A DNA stretch of 64,000 nucleotides from Phoronis australis (taxonomy: Eukaryota; Phoronida; Phoronidae): contig NMRA01000449.1 of assembly GCA_002633005.1 (NCBI GenBank), positions 243,383-307,382 of the forward strand, read 5' to 3'. Below are positions 50,601 through 61,558 of this stretch, one piece after another. A model generated the notes under the pieces. The model worked only from the letters and a program-made list of their open reading frames with translations. It was not told where the DNA came from and ran no database searches. Positions within the stretch are counted from its first letter, which is position 1; every line of letters begins with the position of its first letter. A program made the position numbers and the translations under genes.

Positions 50601-53600
50601 GTAAACTTCAAAGCACACGGGCGACATGAGCTAAGTGCTTAACTGATTACTTTGGGTTGCCAATGAAAATTAGTAGCTGCATCACCAGACAACAGCAAAT
50701 CTCTCGGGTGCTCATTGTAACCATGTGTATTATATTTACACCTGATTACTGTCAGTGAGCAGTTTGCCTCACTATGTGCTGGTAACTGTTGAAGCAGACT
50801 GGTGAGATAGAAGCTGTTTGTCTACAATGACCCTTATTCCTTAGGGAAGTACATGCACACCACTGTAGCCAATTTCTGTGTGTTTATAATTACAGGACAA
50901 ACATCCACGAAATGGTATGTTGCTTGATTGCTTGTGGAATTGATGTCAACAAGACAACACTGTTTCTACAATCTGACGTAAGTTAGTGTAGTAGTGAAAC
51001 TGAATCACAGAATTGTTTGTTATTTTTCCACTTAGCAAAACATTTGTTTCCAAGCACCACATAGACTTTCATGGTATAAAATAGCAAATTTAAACTTCTT
51101 CCTCGCAAACCACAAGATCATTCTTTCCTTATAGCATAAACATATTTCCAGGTGATCAGTGCAATGGGCCCACATGCGAGGCCTGCGAATGTCTGATACA
51201 ACGTGTATCAGACCACCTGCAATTGTTGGTCTTTATGGCAGATTTCTTCTCAGTGCACCACTTTTTAACTCTGAAGCAGATGCCTGTTACAATGTATCAA
51301 AACTGTTTCTGTACAACTGAGTTCAAATAAGAGGAAACAGCTCATGAAAAAGGAGTTGTGTTCATGAGAAAAAATAAGCTCTAAGTGTATCTCTGTTGAT
51401 AAAGACTGGTTACTGAGGCAGTTTCTATATCTTAGCACACACCACATCTTTATATTTCCCTTGCGACACCTGTGGGATGAAGGAATTTTTGCGTGGCCTG
51501 AAACTAAATACAGTCAGTAATTGCAGTTGGCACAAAAAATCGTGGGACCTATTTTAACAAGATTAGAGGGCTCTTTGTTAATTATTCACTACAGACTTTT
51601 AAGCAAATTTAAAAGTTGTTATTAGTGAAGCTATGTCACAAACAACCCAAATATTATTCATTATGCTGTTAGGTGACTGACTTGCTAAAAATGAACAAAT
51701 TTTTAAACTGAATTGTTAGCTACTGGCAGATATAAAGACAAGTCATACACTGTGAGTGAGAACATTCTGTTTGAGTGTGCACAATGTGTTTGTGAAACGG
51801 CTCTCATTAGCAATGTTTCCCATTTCACAACATATCCTACTTTGGCAGTAGATTTTTTTGTAGAAAAATAGTCATCATCTTCATCAACTCTTGATATCAA
51901 GAACATTGATCTAAGTTCTTTTTCGCGTTGAGCTAAGCAATTATCGCATTAATCTTCTCTTTGCTACAGAAATTTAACACCGCAGTGTAGTACTGAAATA
52001 TTTTTTATTTCAACTTCAGCATTATGAACCACTCACCATCATGCAATACTTATTCATTGGGTGACGACTATCCACTCATTACTTATTGGCTAAAAACAAG
52101 ACATCTATTCCCTTTTTCCAGGTTCCTGAACATACTGGTCTCTCTTGGATCTTCAGCTGTCTCATCAATATGAGTCGACTGGCCTTGCTACCTCAGTGGA
52201 AAACAAAGACAGACAACCTGCGGGAGGTGGGAGTTGGCTTTTTGACCTATCCAGTACTACAGAGTGCTGACATCCTGCTCTATAAGTGAGTCTCACTCTG
52301 TGACAAACTAATCACCATCATTATTGTCACTCTTAGTCATCATCATTATCATCACTGCTGCTATTGGCTAAACTCCCTTGGTCTTTAAAATGGTTTTATT
52401 TCAACTGAATGTTTAATTTGATCTTGAATGGGTTTTACGCTATTCTCTTTAGTTTTTGAAACACTGTGTACTGTACTGTTGCTATTAGAAACACTCGGTA
52501 TAGTGCTGCTTTTGGAAACACCAAGTATTGTACTGTTGCTATGGGAAACACTAGGTATTGTGCTGCTGTTTTTGGGAACACCATGTATTGTACTGTTGCT
52601 ATTGGAAGTTGACTTTGGATTGGCTGTGAAGGTCTTTTTCAGAACAGATGTGATGCAGTGCTTTGGCCAACATGATTACCTATAGGATCTTAGCAGATGA
52701 ACTTGACTTCACATTATCATAATAGCCATATTTCATGCAGTGTAGTCAAGACTATTCACTCTGATGTTGAACTTCTTTGTACTCGTCAAGAGAAATTTCT
52801 CGAAAGTATTGAATGACTTAAAAATTGCGATGAATAATTTTGGCTATAACAGTGTTTGAAGACATGTGTCATAAGATTCATTTTTGAATGTTTCCACATT
52901 ACAATACCTTGAAAATTGTCCTACTCTGTCATCACAGTAGTCATGCGCGTGCACATGTCCATATTACAATACCTAGACTGATTATGCTACTCTGTCATCA
53001 CAGTAGTCATGCGTGTGCACATGTCCATATTACAATACCTAGACTGGTTGTCCCACTCTGTCATCACAGTAGCCATGCGTGTGCACATGTCCATATTACA
53101 ATACCTTGACTGATTGTGCTACTCTGTCATCACAGTAGTCATGCGCGTGCACATGTCCATATTACAATACCTAGACTGATTTTGCTACTCTGTCATTACA
53201 GTAGTCATGCGTGTGTGCATGTCCATATTACAATACCTAGACTGATTGTGCTACAACTCTGTTATCACGGTAGTCATGCATGTGCACATGTCCATATTAC
53301 AATACCTAGACTGACTGTGCTACTCTGTCATCACAGTAGTCATGCCTGTGCACATGTCCATATTACAATACCTAGACTGATTGTGCTACTCTGTCATCAC
53401 AGTAGTCATGCATGTGTGTGTGTCACTTCCTAATTATCTCTATTTCAGAGCTAATCTCGTCCCAGTGGGTGAAGATCAAGTGATTCACGTTGTCCTCACC
53501 AGTGACATTGCCCGTATATTTAACCAGCGCTTTGGTTTGTTCTTTCCCAAGCCAGAGCCTATCATAGGTAACGACTTTTTGCCAAAGTTGTTTAATGTCT

Positions 53601-54877
53601 TTTTTGAAAGATTCTGCTGCCGCTACTTGTTGAAAAGGGATTTTCCATAAAGAGCAAGAGTTGAAAAGACTCTTCACCCTGCTTTAGCTGATATTAAAAT
53701 TCTTTGCAACAAATTAATGCTCTCCAAAACTTATCAATCTCATAGGTTTGGAAAGTGCGTGCAAAGGGGGACTGTTTTTAGCTTGAATGGTTTTATTTCA
53801 GATTTTGGATTATTATGTATTTCTTAAAACAGGTGTAATTATGCAATGTCAGGTAAATTAGTTTTGGATGGAATTGCCAAAAGAGGGCGTAGTACCTTTT
53901 AAGATCTCTAAACCATTAAATATGACCCCTTTGGGATTTATTTAGTTTACAGATGCATAAATATTGAAAGAATTCTGCAAAATTGGGTTCTTTGGTTGAA
54001 ACTGTGTACAGTGTGACTTATTGAATTGTCACTTAGCTTTATGTCATCAGTCTTTCATAAGCAGTGCATGTTTGACATTCCTGAAGCTAGTATGGATCTG
54101 TGCATACGGCCTGAGATATATGTTTGATATGTAAATAGTAATATAAATTGAACGGTGTTTCACAGTATAATTATAATTAATAATAACATTTTTATGCTTG
54201 CGTACATTAATATTTAATCAACATAAAAATAGATGTTTAGCGATCACATATTGAAGGTAATAAAATCATTGTTTTAAATGTTTGACAATTCTGTGACAGT
54301 GTGACATCTTTTTCTGTAGTGGTTTATTTTGCAATTCTATGATACATTTAAGCATTGTTCGAGTTTCTTATTTTCAAATTTACTGCTGTGGTTTCGTTGA
54401 CACCAGCATTGCTAATTTCTCCTTTTAGGGAGTGCAAAACGAGTCAAAAGTCTCAGGGACCCAGCCAAGAAAATGAGCAAATCGGATAAAGATGTGAAGA
54501 GCTGCATTCTTCTTACTGACTCCGATGATGAAATACGAAACAAATTTAAAAAAGCAGTGACTGACTTTACATCTGCAGTGACCTATGACCCCTACAATAG
54601 ACCAGGTGTGTCCAACATGATTGACATTCATTGCGAGTTCACCGGACTGACCCCTAGTGAAGTGTGTGAACAAAGTCTGGGGCTGGAAACTGCGCAGTAC
54701 AAACTTGTGGTTGCTGACATTGTTAGTGAGAATTTGAAGCCCATAAGAGATGAGGTGGTGAGACTGAGGCAAGACCGAGGTTATATTGAGCAGGTGTTGC
54801 TGAAGGGAGCAGAAGCAGCAAGGGAGATAGCTGTGAAGAACTATGATGACATTAAACAGCTTGTTGGTTTTAGGTAG
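47670..54877 (+). CDS. WARS2: Mitochondrial tryptophanyl-tRNA synthetase
   Basis: Charges mitochondrial tRNA-Trp with tryptophan in the matrix. Coding exons: 47670-47780, 49933-50126, 50896-50977, 52122-52285, 53449-53567, 54429-54877; 372 aa against about 360 for the human enzyme. Phases agree at every junction. Exon 1 encodes an arginine/lysine-bearing, acid-poor N-terminus ([16 protein letters not shown]) that fits a mitochondrial targeting peptide; ATGGCGGCC at the start resembles a YY1-type initiator. Class I signatures are PHIGNYLGA (HIGH motif, residues 61-64), PVGEDQVIH (GxDQ, 191-194) and KMSKS (238-242). The C-terminal helix bundle ends ...IKQLVGFR. Introns carry a hairpin MITE, a 30-bp and a 66-bp minisatellite. 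The end of the last exon is duplicated at 58083. No canonical AATAAA was seen within 250 bp of the stop. Confidence 0.95.
47889..48689. mobile_element. Possible transposon with CCTAATTATCGGACG ends, WARS2 intron 1
   Basis: CCTAATTATCGGACG at 47889-47903 is matched by its exact reverse complement at 48675-48689. Related CCTAAATATCGGACA and its inverse occur subterminally at 48079-48093 and 48657-48671. No coding capacity lies between them. Confidence 0.4.
48952..49083. mobile_element. 132-bp hairpin MITE, WARS2 intron 1
   Basis: The 31-bp ends start GGCACTGGTC and read on as RGATATAGCRGTTCGTGATTT; they are inverted repeats with two mismatches. The centre holds a further palindrome, TAACGGGCCCGTTA (49006-49019). 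The flanks are CTTCTT-rich, so the target-site duplication cannot be delimited. There is no coding capacity. Confidence 0.8.
49371..49540 (+). promoter_or_regulatory. Candidate alternative promoter and first exon inside WARS2 intron 1
   Basis: A GC box (CTCCGCCCCCT, about 49370) and an E-box (TCACGTGAC, about 49391) lie just before ATG at 49418. That ATG opens 41 codons (starts [15 protein letters not shown]) ending at a donor, AAAG|GTGATG, at 49540/49541. The exon ends in phase 0, so it would join in frame to WARS2 exon 2. The peptide matches no family I recognise. Without transcript data this is only a candidate. Confidence 0.3.
52473..52611. repeat. ~30-bp minisatellite, 4.5 copies, WARS2 intron 4
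   Basis: Units of 27-30 bp alternate GTACTGTTGCTAT..GAAACAC and GTGCTGCT..GGAACACCA forms. The two alternating forms suggest a ~60-bp higher-order unit. Confidence 0.8.
52916..53425. repeat. 66-bp minisatellite, eight copies, WARS2 intron 4
   Basis: Units start CTACTCTGTCATCACAGTAG at 52921, 52987, 53053, 53119, 53185, 53251, 53320 and 53386, spaced 66 bp with one 69-bp unit. The array ends about 25 bp before the acceptor of the exon at 53449, so its last unit abuts the branch-point region. Each unit contains CATCACAG and GCACATGTCCATATTACAATACC. Open frames through it are repeat artefacts. Confidence 0.95.
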
Positions 54878-55303
54878 CACTGCGCTGTGAGTATAGAGAT
54901 TGTTTACGACTGTCAATATGGGATGTGATTTCATTCTCCGTGCAATGACAAATATCTAACAGAAATCCGAAAATCTAATGTTTAAATTCTGCTTTTATGA
55001 TCAGCCACTGCACGCAAGCAGGCCTATCCATTACATTCTTGCAGCCTATATTATCTGGCCTAACAAGCATTCTATACAATAAGCTAACTTGATTTACATC
55101 ACTACCCGTGGCAAAATTGGTCTCAGCTCATTCTTTATTGGATGAGAAGTGATTTTTGAGTTTGCAAAGAACTGACAGTTTGTTATTGCTTGAGACCATG
55201 CTCGGCATATAAGTGACACCTTGTGGCAAGCCATCTTGTAGAACATGGTGTTGAGCTATGATGAGCTGAAAGTTGTTTCGAAGTTTTGAAATCACCTCTA
55301 GTC

Positions 55304-55668
55304 TTACCATAGACTATAGTACATGGACTGCCAAGTCGGTGTATTTTCAATGGACGAAATCTGTGATCTTATGCAGATGCCCTGACGTCATTATTCGCTA
55401 GCAAATTTTACTTCAGGCAAGTACATCATCTACTAATCTTGGTTGGCTGTTGTGTGGTCGGGTGCTTAAAGTACTCATGATACCAACAGTTCTACTATTG
55501 GAAGACTTAACAGCGTTTCAATGCCGGAATTTTTTTTCGATATACTGGGCAGTAAAATAGATGAGAGAACTTGACTCTAATCGGAATTAGGAGAGTGGCG
55601 CCTTCTCTAGGACACTACGCAAGAAAATGTTGGTGTTGCGAATACGTTGTCTATAATCTATGGTTTTA
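55304..55668. mobile_element. MITE with CCATAGACTATAG ends and TTA target duplication
   Basis: CCATAGACTATAG (55307) and CTATAATCTATGG (ending 55663) are inverted termini, flanked by TTA at 55304-55306 and 55666-55668. The matching position in copy 2 of the segmental duplication (about 58706-58720) is an uninterrupted CTAGTTTTGCCAACAG, that is, an empty site. A 3-bp TTA duplication is typical of PIF/Harbinger-type elements. There is no coding capacity. Confidence 0.8.
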
Positions 55669-56592
55669 CCAACAGTCTATATCTGAAGCTGCTTGTGATG
55701 GATGAAGGGTTACAAGTGACATTGATCTGATGAAACAAACCTCAGTTTTCCCTGTGTTTGTTGTTTGTGTTTCATTAAGAACAAATTTGTTGTAATTGTT
55801 GTCCTTGACACAATATCCATGAAAAGCCATTCAAACAGCAATTAGCTGAATTTGAATTGTTGTGAAATTGCTCATAATTGTTCAAGTCAATGTTTGCAAG
55901 TTCCTGTCAATATCAGTTATACACTGTTTTCCCGTAGTGTATTTTAGAAAGGCATTGATATGAGACAATTGACAGAACTTCAAAGTTAAGCATCAGTTCA
56001 TTTGTGCAGTGCTTAATATTGCGGTGGCAAGACAAAATAAGGCATGGATGCCGAAGTTTTATGTACCACTGTCAGTGGATCTCTGAACTTTGCAATATGC
56101 CCATGCCATGGGTCACACTTTAAAAAGAGTCCTTGGATTCGTCTGGTATATATAGGCATAGACACAGGTGCAGTTAAACTAACGCCAGTGGAAAGAAGAC
56201 TAAGTCAATGCTATTTATTTATGTATCATTTTTACAGTAAAAGATGTTTCCCATGGCATCTTCGCTTTTCCGTCATGGTCAGTTACTTCAGCTGAAATTT
56301 AAACGAAATTGTGGAAGGCTTTGAGTGGAGATTTTTTCGTCATCTTCAGTTTTTTGTGGGTGAACTAAAAAAATTAATGTGTTTACAAAATAAATCGGAC
56401 ATACTCCATAAAAGGTGGTCGATAATCTGGTTATACAACGAAGACTTTCTGTCTAATGTAAAAGAGAGAGAATTTTTGAGAGCTATGAACTGCGCAAGTA
56501 TAATCGTGATATCTCGCTCTGACCAGGCTATTCTTTACGTGTTTATATAAAGTTTGGCCAACATAATCTTGCATGATTCTGAATCTGTTAAA

Positions 56593-56810
56593 CTATCTAG
56601 AGACTAAACTGTTTGATAATTTACTAACATACCCTCTACGCCTGTAACAGTAGCATGTTCCTCCACTGCAGTAACCCCCAGTTCGTCCTCTGTATCGGCA
56701 ATGCATGTCGCAGGCAGCCTCACTTCTCAGGACGTCGCAGGTAAATCGGCGGCTTCTTTCGATCTCTGTGATCAAGTCATTGCAGTCAGTGCACAGTTTT
56801 CATAATTTCC
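56593..56810 (-). pseudogene. Defensin exon copy, probably without its signal-peptide exon
   Basis: The minus strand encodes RSRRFTCDVL, then the CS-alpha-beta cysteine pattern C-x8-C-x3-C-x9-C-x4-C-x-C, ending CYCYRRRG at a possible donor (GGTATGTTA). It parallels the exon at 59743-59908. Compared with that copy, one base is inserted near 56795, between GAAATTATGAAAA and CTGTGC, which breaks the upstream frame. The duplication ends at 57176, before any counterpart of the signal-peptide exon, and none was found in 57177-58082. The mature region itself is intact (TGGYCSGGTCYC), so selection until recently or an unseen upstream exon is possible. Confidence 0.6.
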
Positions 56811-57176
56811 TCGTTTAACAATATCGTCAGTCATTCAAAAGAAAGTGTACTCCTTAAATGCGCTTTTCAAATTAGGGGCCAAAAACATTTGAACGCCATT
56901 ACGTCAAGGGTAAAAAGAACGTTTCAATGCCNTTTAGAGCGTGAAACATTCTTTTCGAACCTCATTAGGAGTGATTCGAAATTCTCTTTGCATTACTTAA
57001 ATCGATTAAAGATTTGTTTTAGCGACACGTTTTTTCGACAGGATGAAAAGGGTACTCGTAGTGACGCCATTATGGATAAAATATAAATGAGCAAAATAAA
57101 TTAATTTTCTGCCAAGATGTGCAGTAAAAAGTGCCACAACATATGCCGTAGGACATCTCGATCATGTCCTTAAAAC

Positions 57177-58082
57177 AGATCATCGACCCCTCAATCCACG
57201 ACCCCCATGGCCCTCAACCTCCATTGCACACAACCCTCGACCCACTGTGTGAACATATAGCCATAGAGCAAGCGCTGACTTGCAGGATCAACAAGTCTGG
57301 CCGTGAGCTCGGGTGGCCTTTTCTTTTCTTGCAACTACTAGAGTCTATTCGGCAAGTTTGAAAATAAAAAACAGAAACAAAAACAACGCGACCAAATCAA
57401 ATCAAAGACCTACCAAAGTTACAGATGTCGATCCTGGCAGAATGTAATCGTCTCCTCTGCTTATCAGTGACTGGCAGAATCAAGCTTTTTTGGGAGAGTG
57501 CGAGGAACCGACGAATGTGTAATGGCACCAGTAAATACAGTTTAAAAAAACAAACTGTTAACTAAAAAAGTATCTCAACGTTACGTTTACAACAAAAAGC
57601 AAAGAAATGTGAAATTACGTGCATTCACGTTCACGTACTCTCTCCCTAAAATTAGACGAATATTGGGCCATTGGTAGCCGCTCGAGGAGCTGTTTCTGTA
57701 TCAACGATACATGCACATGTTTAAAAGGTCACTTCAGACTTGCCATAAATGAGATATTCAACCGTAACTCCTTTAAGACTAGGGGAGCCGTTCTTCTTAA
57801 CTCTATCAAAACAAAGTTACTAACCATGTCGGTTAAACTAATTCATCAAAATCCTGCTGACAAAGCTTATTGTAACCGTGAGAACAACCACCTCCGGAAA
57901 TCGGGTCGTTGACAAAGTCATCACAACTCTGCGTAATATTGGAGAAATGAGAAACAAATTTGTTGGCAGAGTAAAGTCTATTTGTCTTCCTATTCCAAAT
58001 ATTACGCGCAAATCTGGAACTGTCCCTACCAAGAAGATCATCTCATGATGTAAAATGTCATTACCAAAATAAAGGCCTCTCC
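57177..58082. other. Unique spacer between the two segmental-duplication copies
   Basis: I see no gene here. A plus-strand frame of 97 codons (57619-57912) has no recognisable domain and runs up to the copy 2 breakpoint. Confidence 0.5.
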
Positions 58083-58258
58083 GGAAACTGCGCAGTACAA
58101 ACTTGTGGTTGCTGACATTGTTAGTGAGAATTTGAAGCCCATAAGAGATGAGGTGGTGAGACTGAGGCAAGACCGAGGTTATATTGAGCAGGTGTTGCTG
58201 AAGGGAGCAGAAGCAGCAAGGGAGATAGCTGGGAAAAACTATATTCATACTAAAAAAT
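58083..58258 (+). pseudogene. Truncated duplicate of the last WARS2 exon
   Basis: Bases from 58083 match the WARS2 exon from 54685 almost exactly through ..[13 protein letters not shown]-type sequence, then diverge near the former stop (AACTATATTCATACTAAAAAATAA). Only the C-terminal helix region is present. The HIGH, GxDQ and KMSKS motifs are absent, so it cannot encode an enzyme. Confidence 0.85.
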
Positions 58259-60342
58259 AATTGTTGGTTTTAGAAAGCTCTGTGCTGTGGTTGTGCGTAT
58301 TAATTGGTTAGGAGTGCCAGTAATGGGTGTGTTTTATTTTCTCCGTGCAATGACAAAATATCTAACAGAGATCCAAAAATCTAATTTTTATATTCTGCTT
58401 TTATGATCAGCCACTGCACGCAAGCAGGCCTATCCATTACATTCTTGCAGCCTATATTATCTGGCCTAACAAGCATTCCATACTATAAGCAAACTTTTGA
58501 TTTACATCACTACCCGTGGTAAAATTGGTCTCAACTCATTCTTTATTGGATGAAAAGTGGTTTTTGAGCTTGCAAGGAACTGGCATTTTGTTATTGCTTG
58601 AGACCATGCTCGGCATATAAGTGACACCTTGTGGCAAGTCATCTTGTAGAACATGGTGTTGAGCTATGATGAGCTGACAGTTGTTTCGAAGATCTGAAAT
58701 CACCTCTAGTTTTGCCAACAGTCCATGCCTAAAGCTGCTTTTGTGACGGAATACGGGTTACGACTGATAAGGTTATCGTATGAAACAAACCTCAGTATTC
58801 CCTGTATTTGTTGTGGAAATTAGATTTAGAATAAAGATATAATTGTTGTCCTTGACACAATAACCATAAAAAAGCCATTCAGTCGAGTAATTGAGTTTGA
58901 GTGAGATGGTGAATGGCTCATAATTATTCCTGTCAATATTTGCAAGTTCCTGTCAATATCAATTATAGATACACACAATTAATCTTCTCAGAGTTCATTT
59001 AGAAAAGCGTTGATATGAGACAATTGACAGAACTTCCGAGCTAGACGCCAGTTTAATTGTGCAGTGCCTAATATTGCGGCGACAAAACAAAATAAGGCGC
59101 GGATGCCGAAGTTTGATGTACCACAGTCAGTGGATCACTGAACTCTGCAATATGCCCATGCCATGGGTCATGTTTTAAAAAGAGTCCTTGGATTCTTCTG
59201 GTATATTTAGGCACAGACACAGGTGCAGTTAAAATAACGCTAATGGAAAGAACATTTAAATCAATGCTATCTATTTATTTCCTATTATGGTCTAGGGACA
59301 ATAAAAGAGGTTTTCCATGGTATCTTCTCTCTTCCGCCATGGTCAGTTACTTCAGCTGAAATTAAAACGAAATTATGGAAGCATTACGTTGAGCTTCAGA
59401 TTGCTCGTCATCTGAAACGAGGCAGGAAGCTGTTTTTTGTGGGCGAGTCAGTATAGAAAGCTGAACGCTATGAATTAACGTATTTACAGAATTAATAGAA
59501 TTAATCATACATGTTCCAGAAAAGGTGGTCGATAGTCTGCTTATGCGCGGAAGATTATCTGTAGATATAAATGGATTGTAAAATGAGAGGGAATTTTGCG
59601 TGCTATTAAAGCCGCAAATATAATCGTGGAATCTCGCGATACTTTACGTGTGTATATAAAGGTTGATCAATGTAATCCTGCATGATTCCTAATCTATTAA
59701 ACTATTAAGAAGCTAAAATTGTTTTATAATTTAATAACATACCCTCTTCTGCGCCTGTAACAGTAGCATGTACCTCTTTTGCATTTACCCCAGGCGCGTC
59801 CCCTGTATCGGCAGTGGATGTCACAAGCAACGTCACTTCTCAGGACGTCGCAGGTGAATCGTCGGCTTCTTTCAATCTCTGGGATGGAGTCATTGCATTC
59901 ATGCATAGCTTTGATAATTTCATCATTTAATTATACCGTCGGTCGTTCAAAGAAAGGGTAGTCCGTAAATTACGCTCGTCAAATTAGGCGTACTTTCGAA
60001 TAGACATTTGAACGACAGTAAAGAATCTTTCAACTCCCGAATATTACAGTTGTAACACGCTCACGTACATGTATTACTGTGTGAAACATTCTATTCGAAC
60101 CTCACCTGGAATGATTCGCATTGTTAATGTCGCTCCTTCATCATCGTTTTGCATTACTTTGATCGAGTCAAGATTAGTTTGAGTGACACGTTTTTTCGAC
60201 ATTGTTGGCCTAAAACAGTACCCGTAATGGCGCCATTGTGGTAAAAAATGTAACTATAAAACAATAAATAATCTTCTCTACCAACGTGTGCTAAAAGGTG
60301 CTGCAACGTCAGCCGTTGTGCATCTCGATCATCCCATTAAAA
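58083..60342. repeat. Segmental duplication, copy 2
   Basis: Partner of 54685-57176. The breakpoint cuts the WARS2 exon at GGAAAC. It lacks the 359-bp MITE. Sequence right of 60342, including the defensin signal-peptide exon, has no counterpart beside copy 1. Confidence 0.9.
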
Positions 60343-60631
60343 CTAAATGATAACGTTGTGTTGATCACGGAATCGCTCGTGATGAACAACACGATAAGTT
60401 GATGAGTTTATTAGCAACAAAAGTGGAAATGCTAATGGAATTGAGTATTGATTTACGCCCAAGGACGTCACTTGAGGTCAGTGTGTATTCCGAATTTTAT
60501 CATCTTGGACTGGATTGCAAGTATTATTCATTCTAAACCAAAAACTTACCTGCTTCAGATATCGCCGACGTAACACAAAACAGTGTACCAAATATCAAAA
60601 TCGCGACCACTAAGCAAAGTGACTTCTTCAT
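59724..60631 (-). CDS. Insect-type (CS-alpha-beta) defensin precursor
   Basis: Secreted antimicrobial peptide of the invertebrate defensin type, expected to act on bacterial membranes or lipid II. Exon 1 (60631 down to 60550) encodes a signal peptide, MKKSLCLVVAILIFGTLFC with a cleavable end (VTSA), and a clean donor CAG|GTAAGT. Exon 2 starts at about 59908 (acceptor CAAAG, weak pyrimidine tract) and joins in frame. It encodes a short pro-segment, the convertase site RSRR, then FTCDVL and six cysteines spaced C-x8-C-x3-C-x9-C-x4-C-x-C, followed by an arginine-rich tail. Read-through stops at 59724. Alternatively a donor GG|GTATGTTA at 59743/59742 ends the exon, which the divergence of the two copies beyond that point favours. 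A seventh cysteine lies in the pro-segment. It is convergent with WARS2. Confidence 0.7.
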
Positions 60632-60924
60632 GTTTGTGAAGTGTAACCTGTAATGTTTCGGAGATTTTTTCAATTTAAGTTGCTTTTCTCTTTTCACATT
60701 TGTGTGTATATTTTGTGAACTTTGGTTCAATCCATTACCGTCAATATCGCTTACAGGACATCCATGTTCTAGAAAATTTGTCTCGGAATAACGCTTCCAC
60801 AAACAACACATCTCTGTTGAGCATCAATTGATTTGTTATGAAATTTCTGAAATCGTCCTTGCCTCTTCTTATGAAATGCTCGTACGGCGTTCTGATGTTT
60901 ATCAAGATTCAAGAGATGATAATT

Positions 60925-61558
60925 AATTTACGCCCTTAAAAGTTAATTTGGCGGAAAATAATTAATTTTCTCTGAAGAAAATGAAGTTAATTTGCAATGC
61001 AAAAAAGTTTTACTCCGTAAAAAGATAAGTTACGCTATTAAAATCAGTTTGCGCCGCAAAAAATATGTGTGGCGTTAAAAGTTGATTTACTACGCAAATA
61101 ATTAATTCACACCATAGAGAATGAATTTACGCAGTTAAATTTAATTTACGCGGCAAAAAAATTAATTTTCGCCTCAAATTAATTAGTTTACGCCGTTAAA
61201 AGTTAATTTACGCCGCAAACTGTTAATTTACGCCTCACGAAAATATTTAATTTACGCCGCAAATAATTAGCAGTTGCGTAAAGTAACTTTTAACGGCGTA
61301 AAGTAATTATTTGCTGCCCAAATAAACTTTTAACGGCGTAATTATTTCTTTAAGGTGTAAATTAATTATTTTCGGCGCAAATTGACATTTAACGGCGTAA
61401 GATAATTTTTACGGCGTAAATTGTTTATTTTGCAACTAAAGTCAATCTTTTGGGGCGTAAATTAATCATGTGCGGCGTAATTGAACTTTTAACGGCAAAA
61501 CATGTCATTTGTGGAGCAAATTTAAACGACATCAATTAATTATTTACGGCGTAAATTA
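60925..61558. mobile_element. Foldback-like inverted array of ~22-bp units
   Basis: The left half (60925-61266) repeats units such as AATTTACGCCGCAAA and TTTACGCCGTTAAAAGTTAA; the right half (61268-61558) repeats the reverse complements, such as CTTTTAACGGCGTAAATTAA. The strand-specific core switches from CGCCG to CGGCG at about 61268. Long inverted arms made of short tandem repeats are the hallmark of foldback/Tu-type elements. There is no coding capacity. It begins about 290 bp upstream of the defensin start codon. Confidence 0.75.

Larger units (their letters stand above)
54685..57176. repeat. Segmental duplication, copy 1 (WARS2 3' end plus defensin exon)
   Basis: Colinear with 58083-60342. 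It begins inside the last WARS2 exon and ends at ATCTCGATCAT..TTAAAAC. It contains a 359-bp insertion (55307-55665) missing from copy 2 and an N at 56932, where about 45 bp present in copy 2 is missing. Confidence 0.9.

Noticed and set aside
52888-53433. Open frames with repeated CHHSSHA...HVHITIPRL peptides
   Set aside because: They are the translation of the 66-bp minisatellite, whose unit length is divisible by three, inside a WARS2 intron.
54425-54934. 169-codon open frame on the minus strand
   Set aside because: It is antisense to the last WARS2 exon, whose motifs, phase and homology are unambiguous; its counterpart at 57838-58248 exists only because that exon is duplicated.
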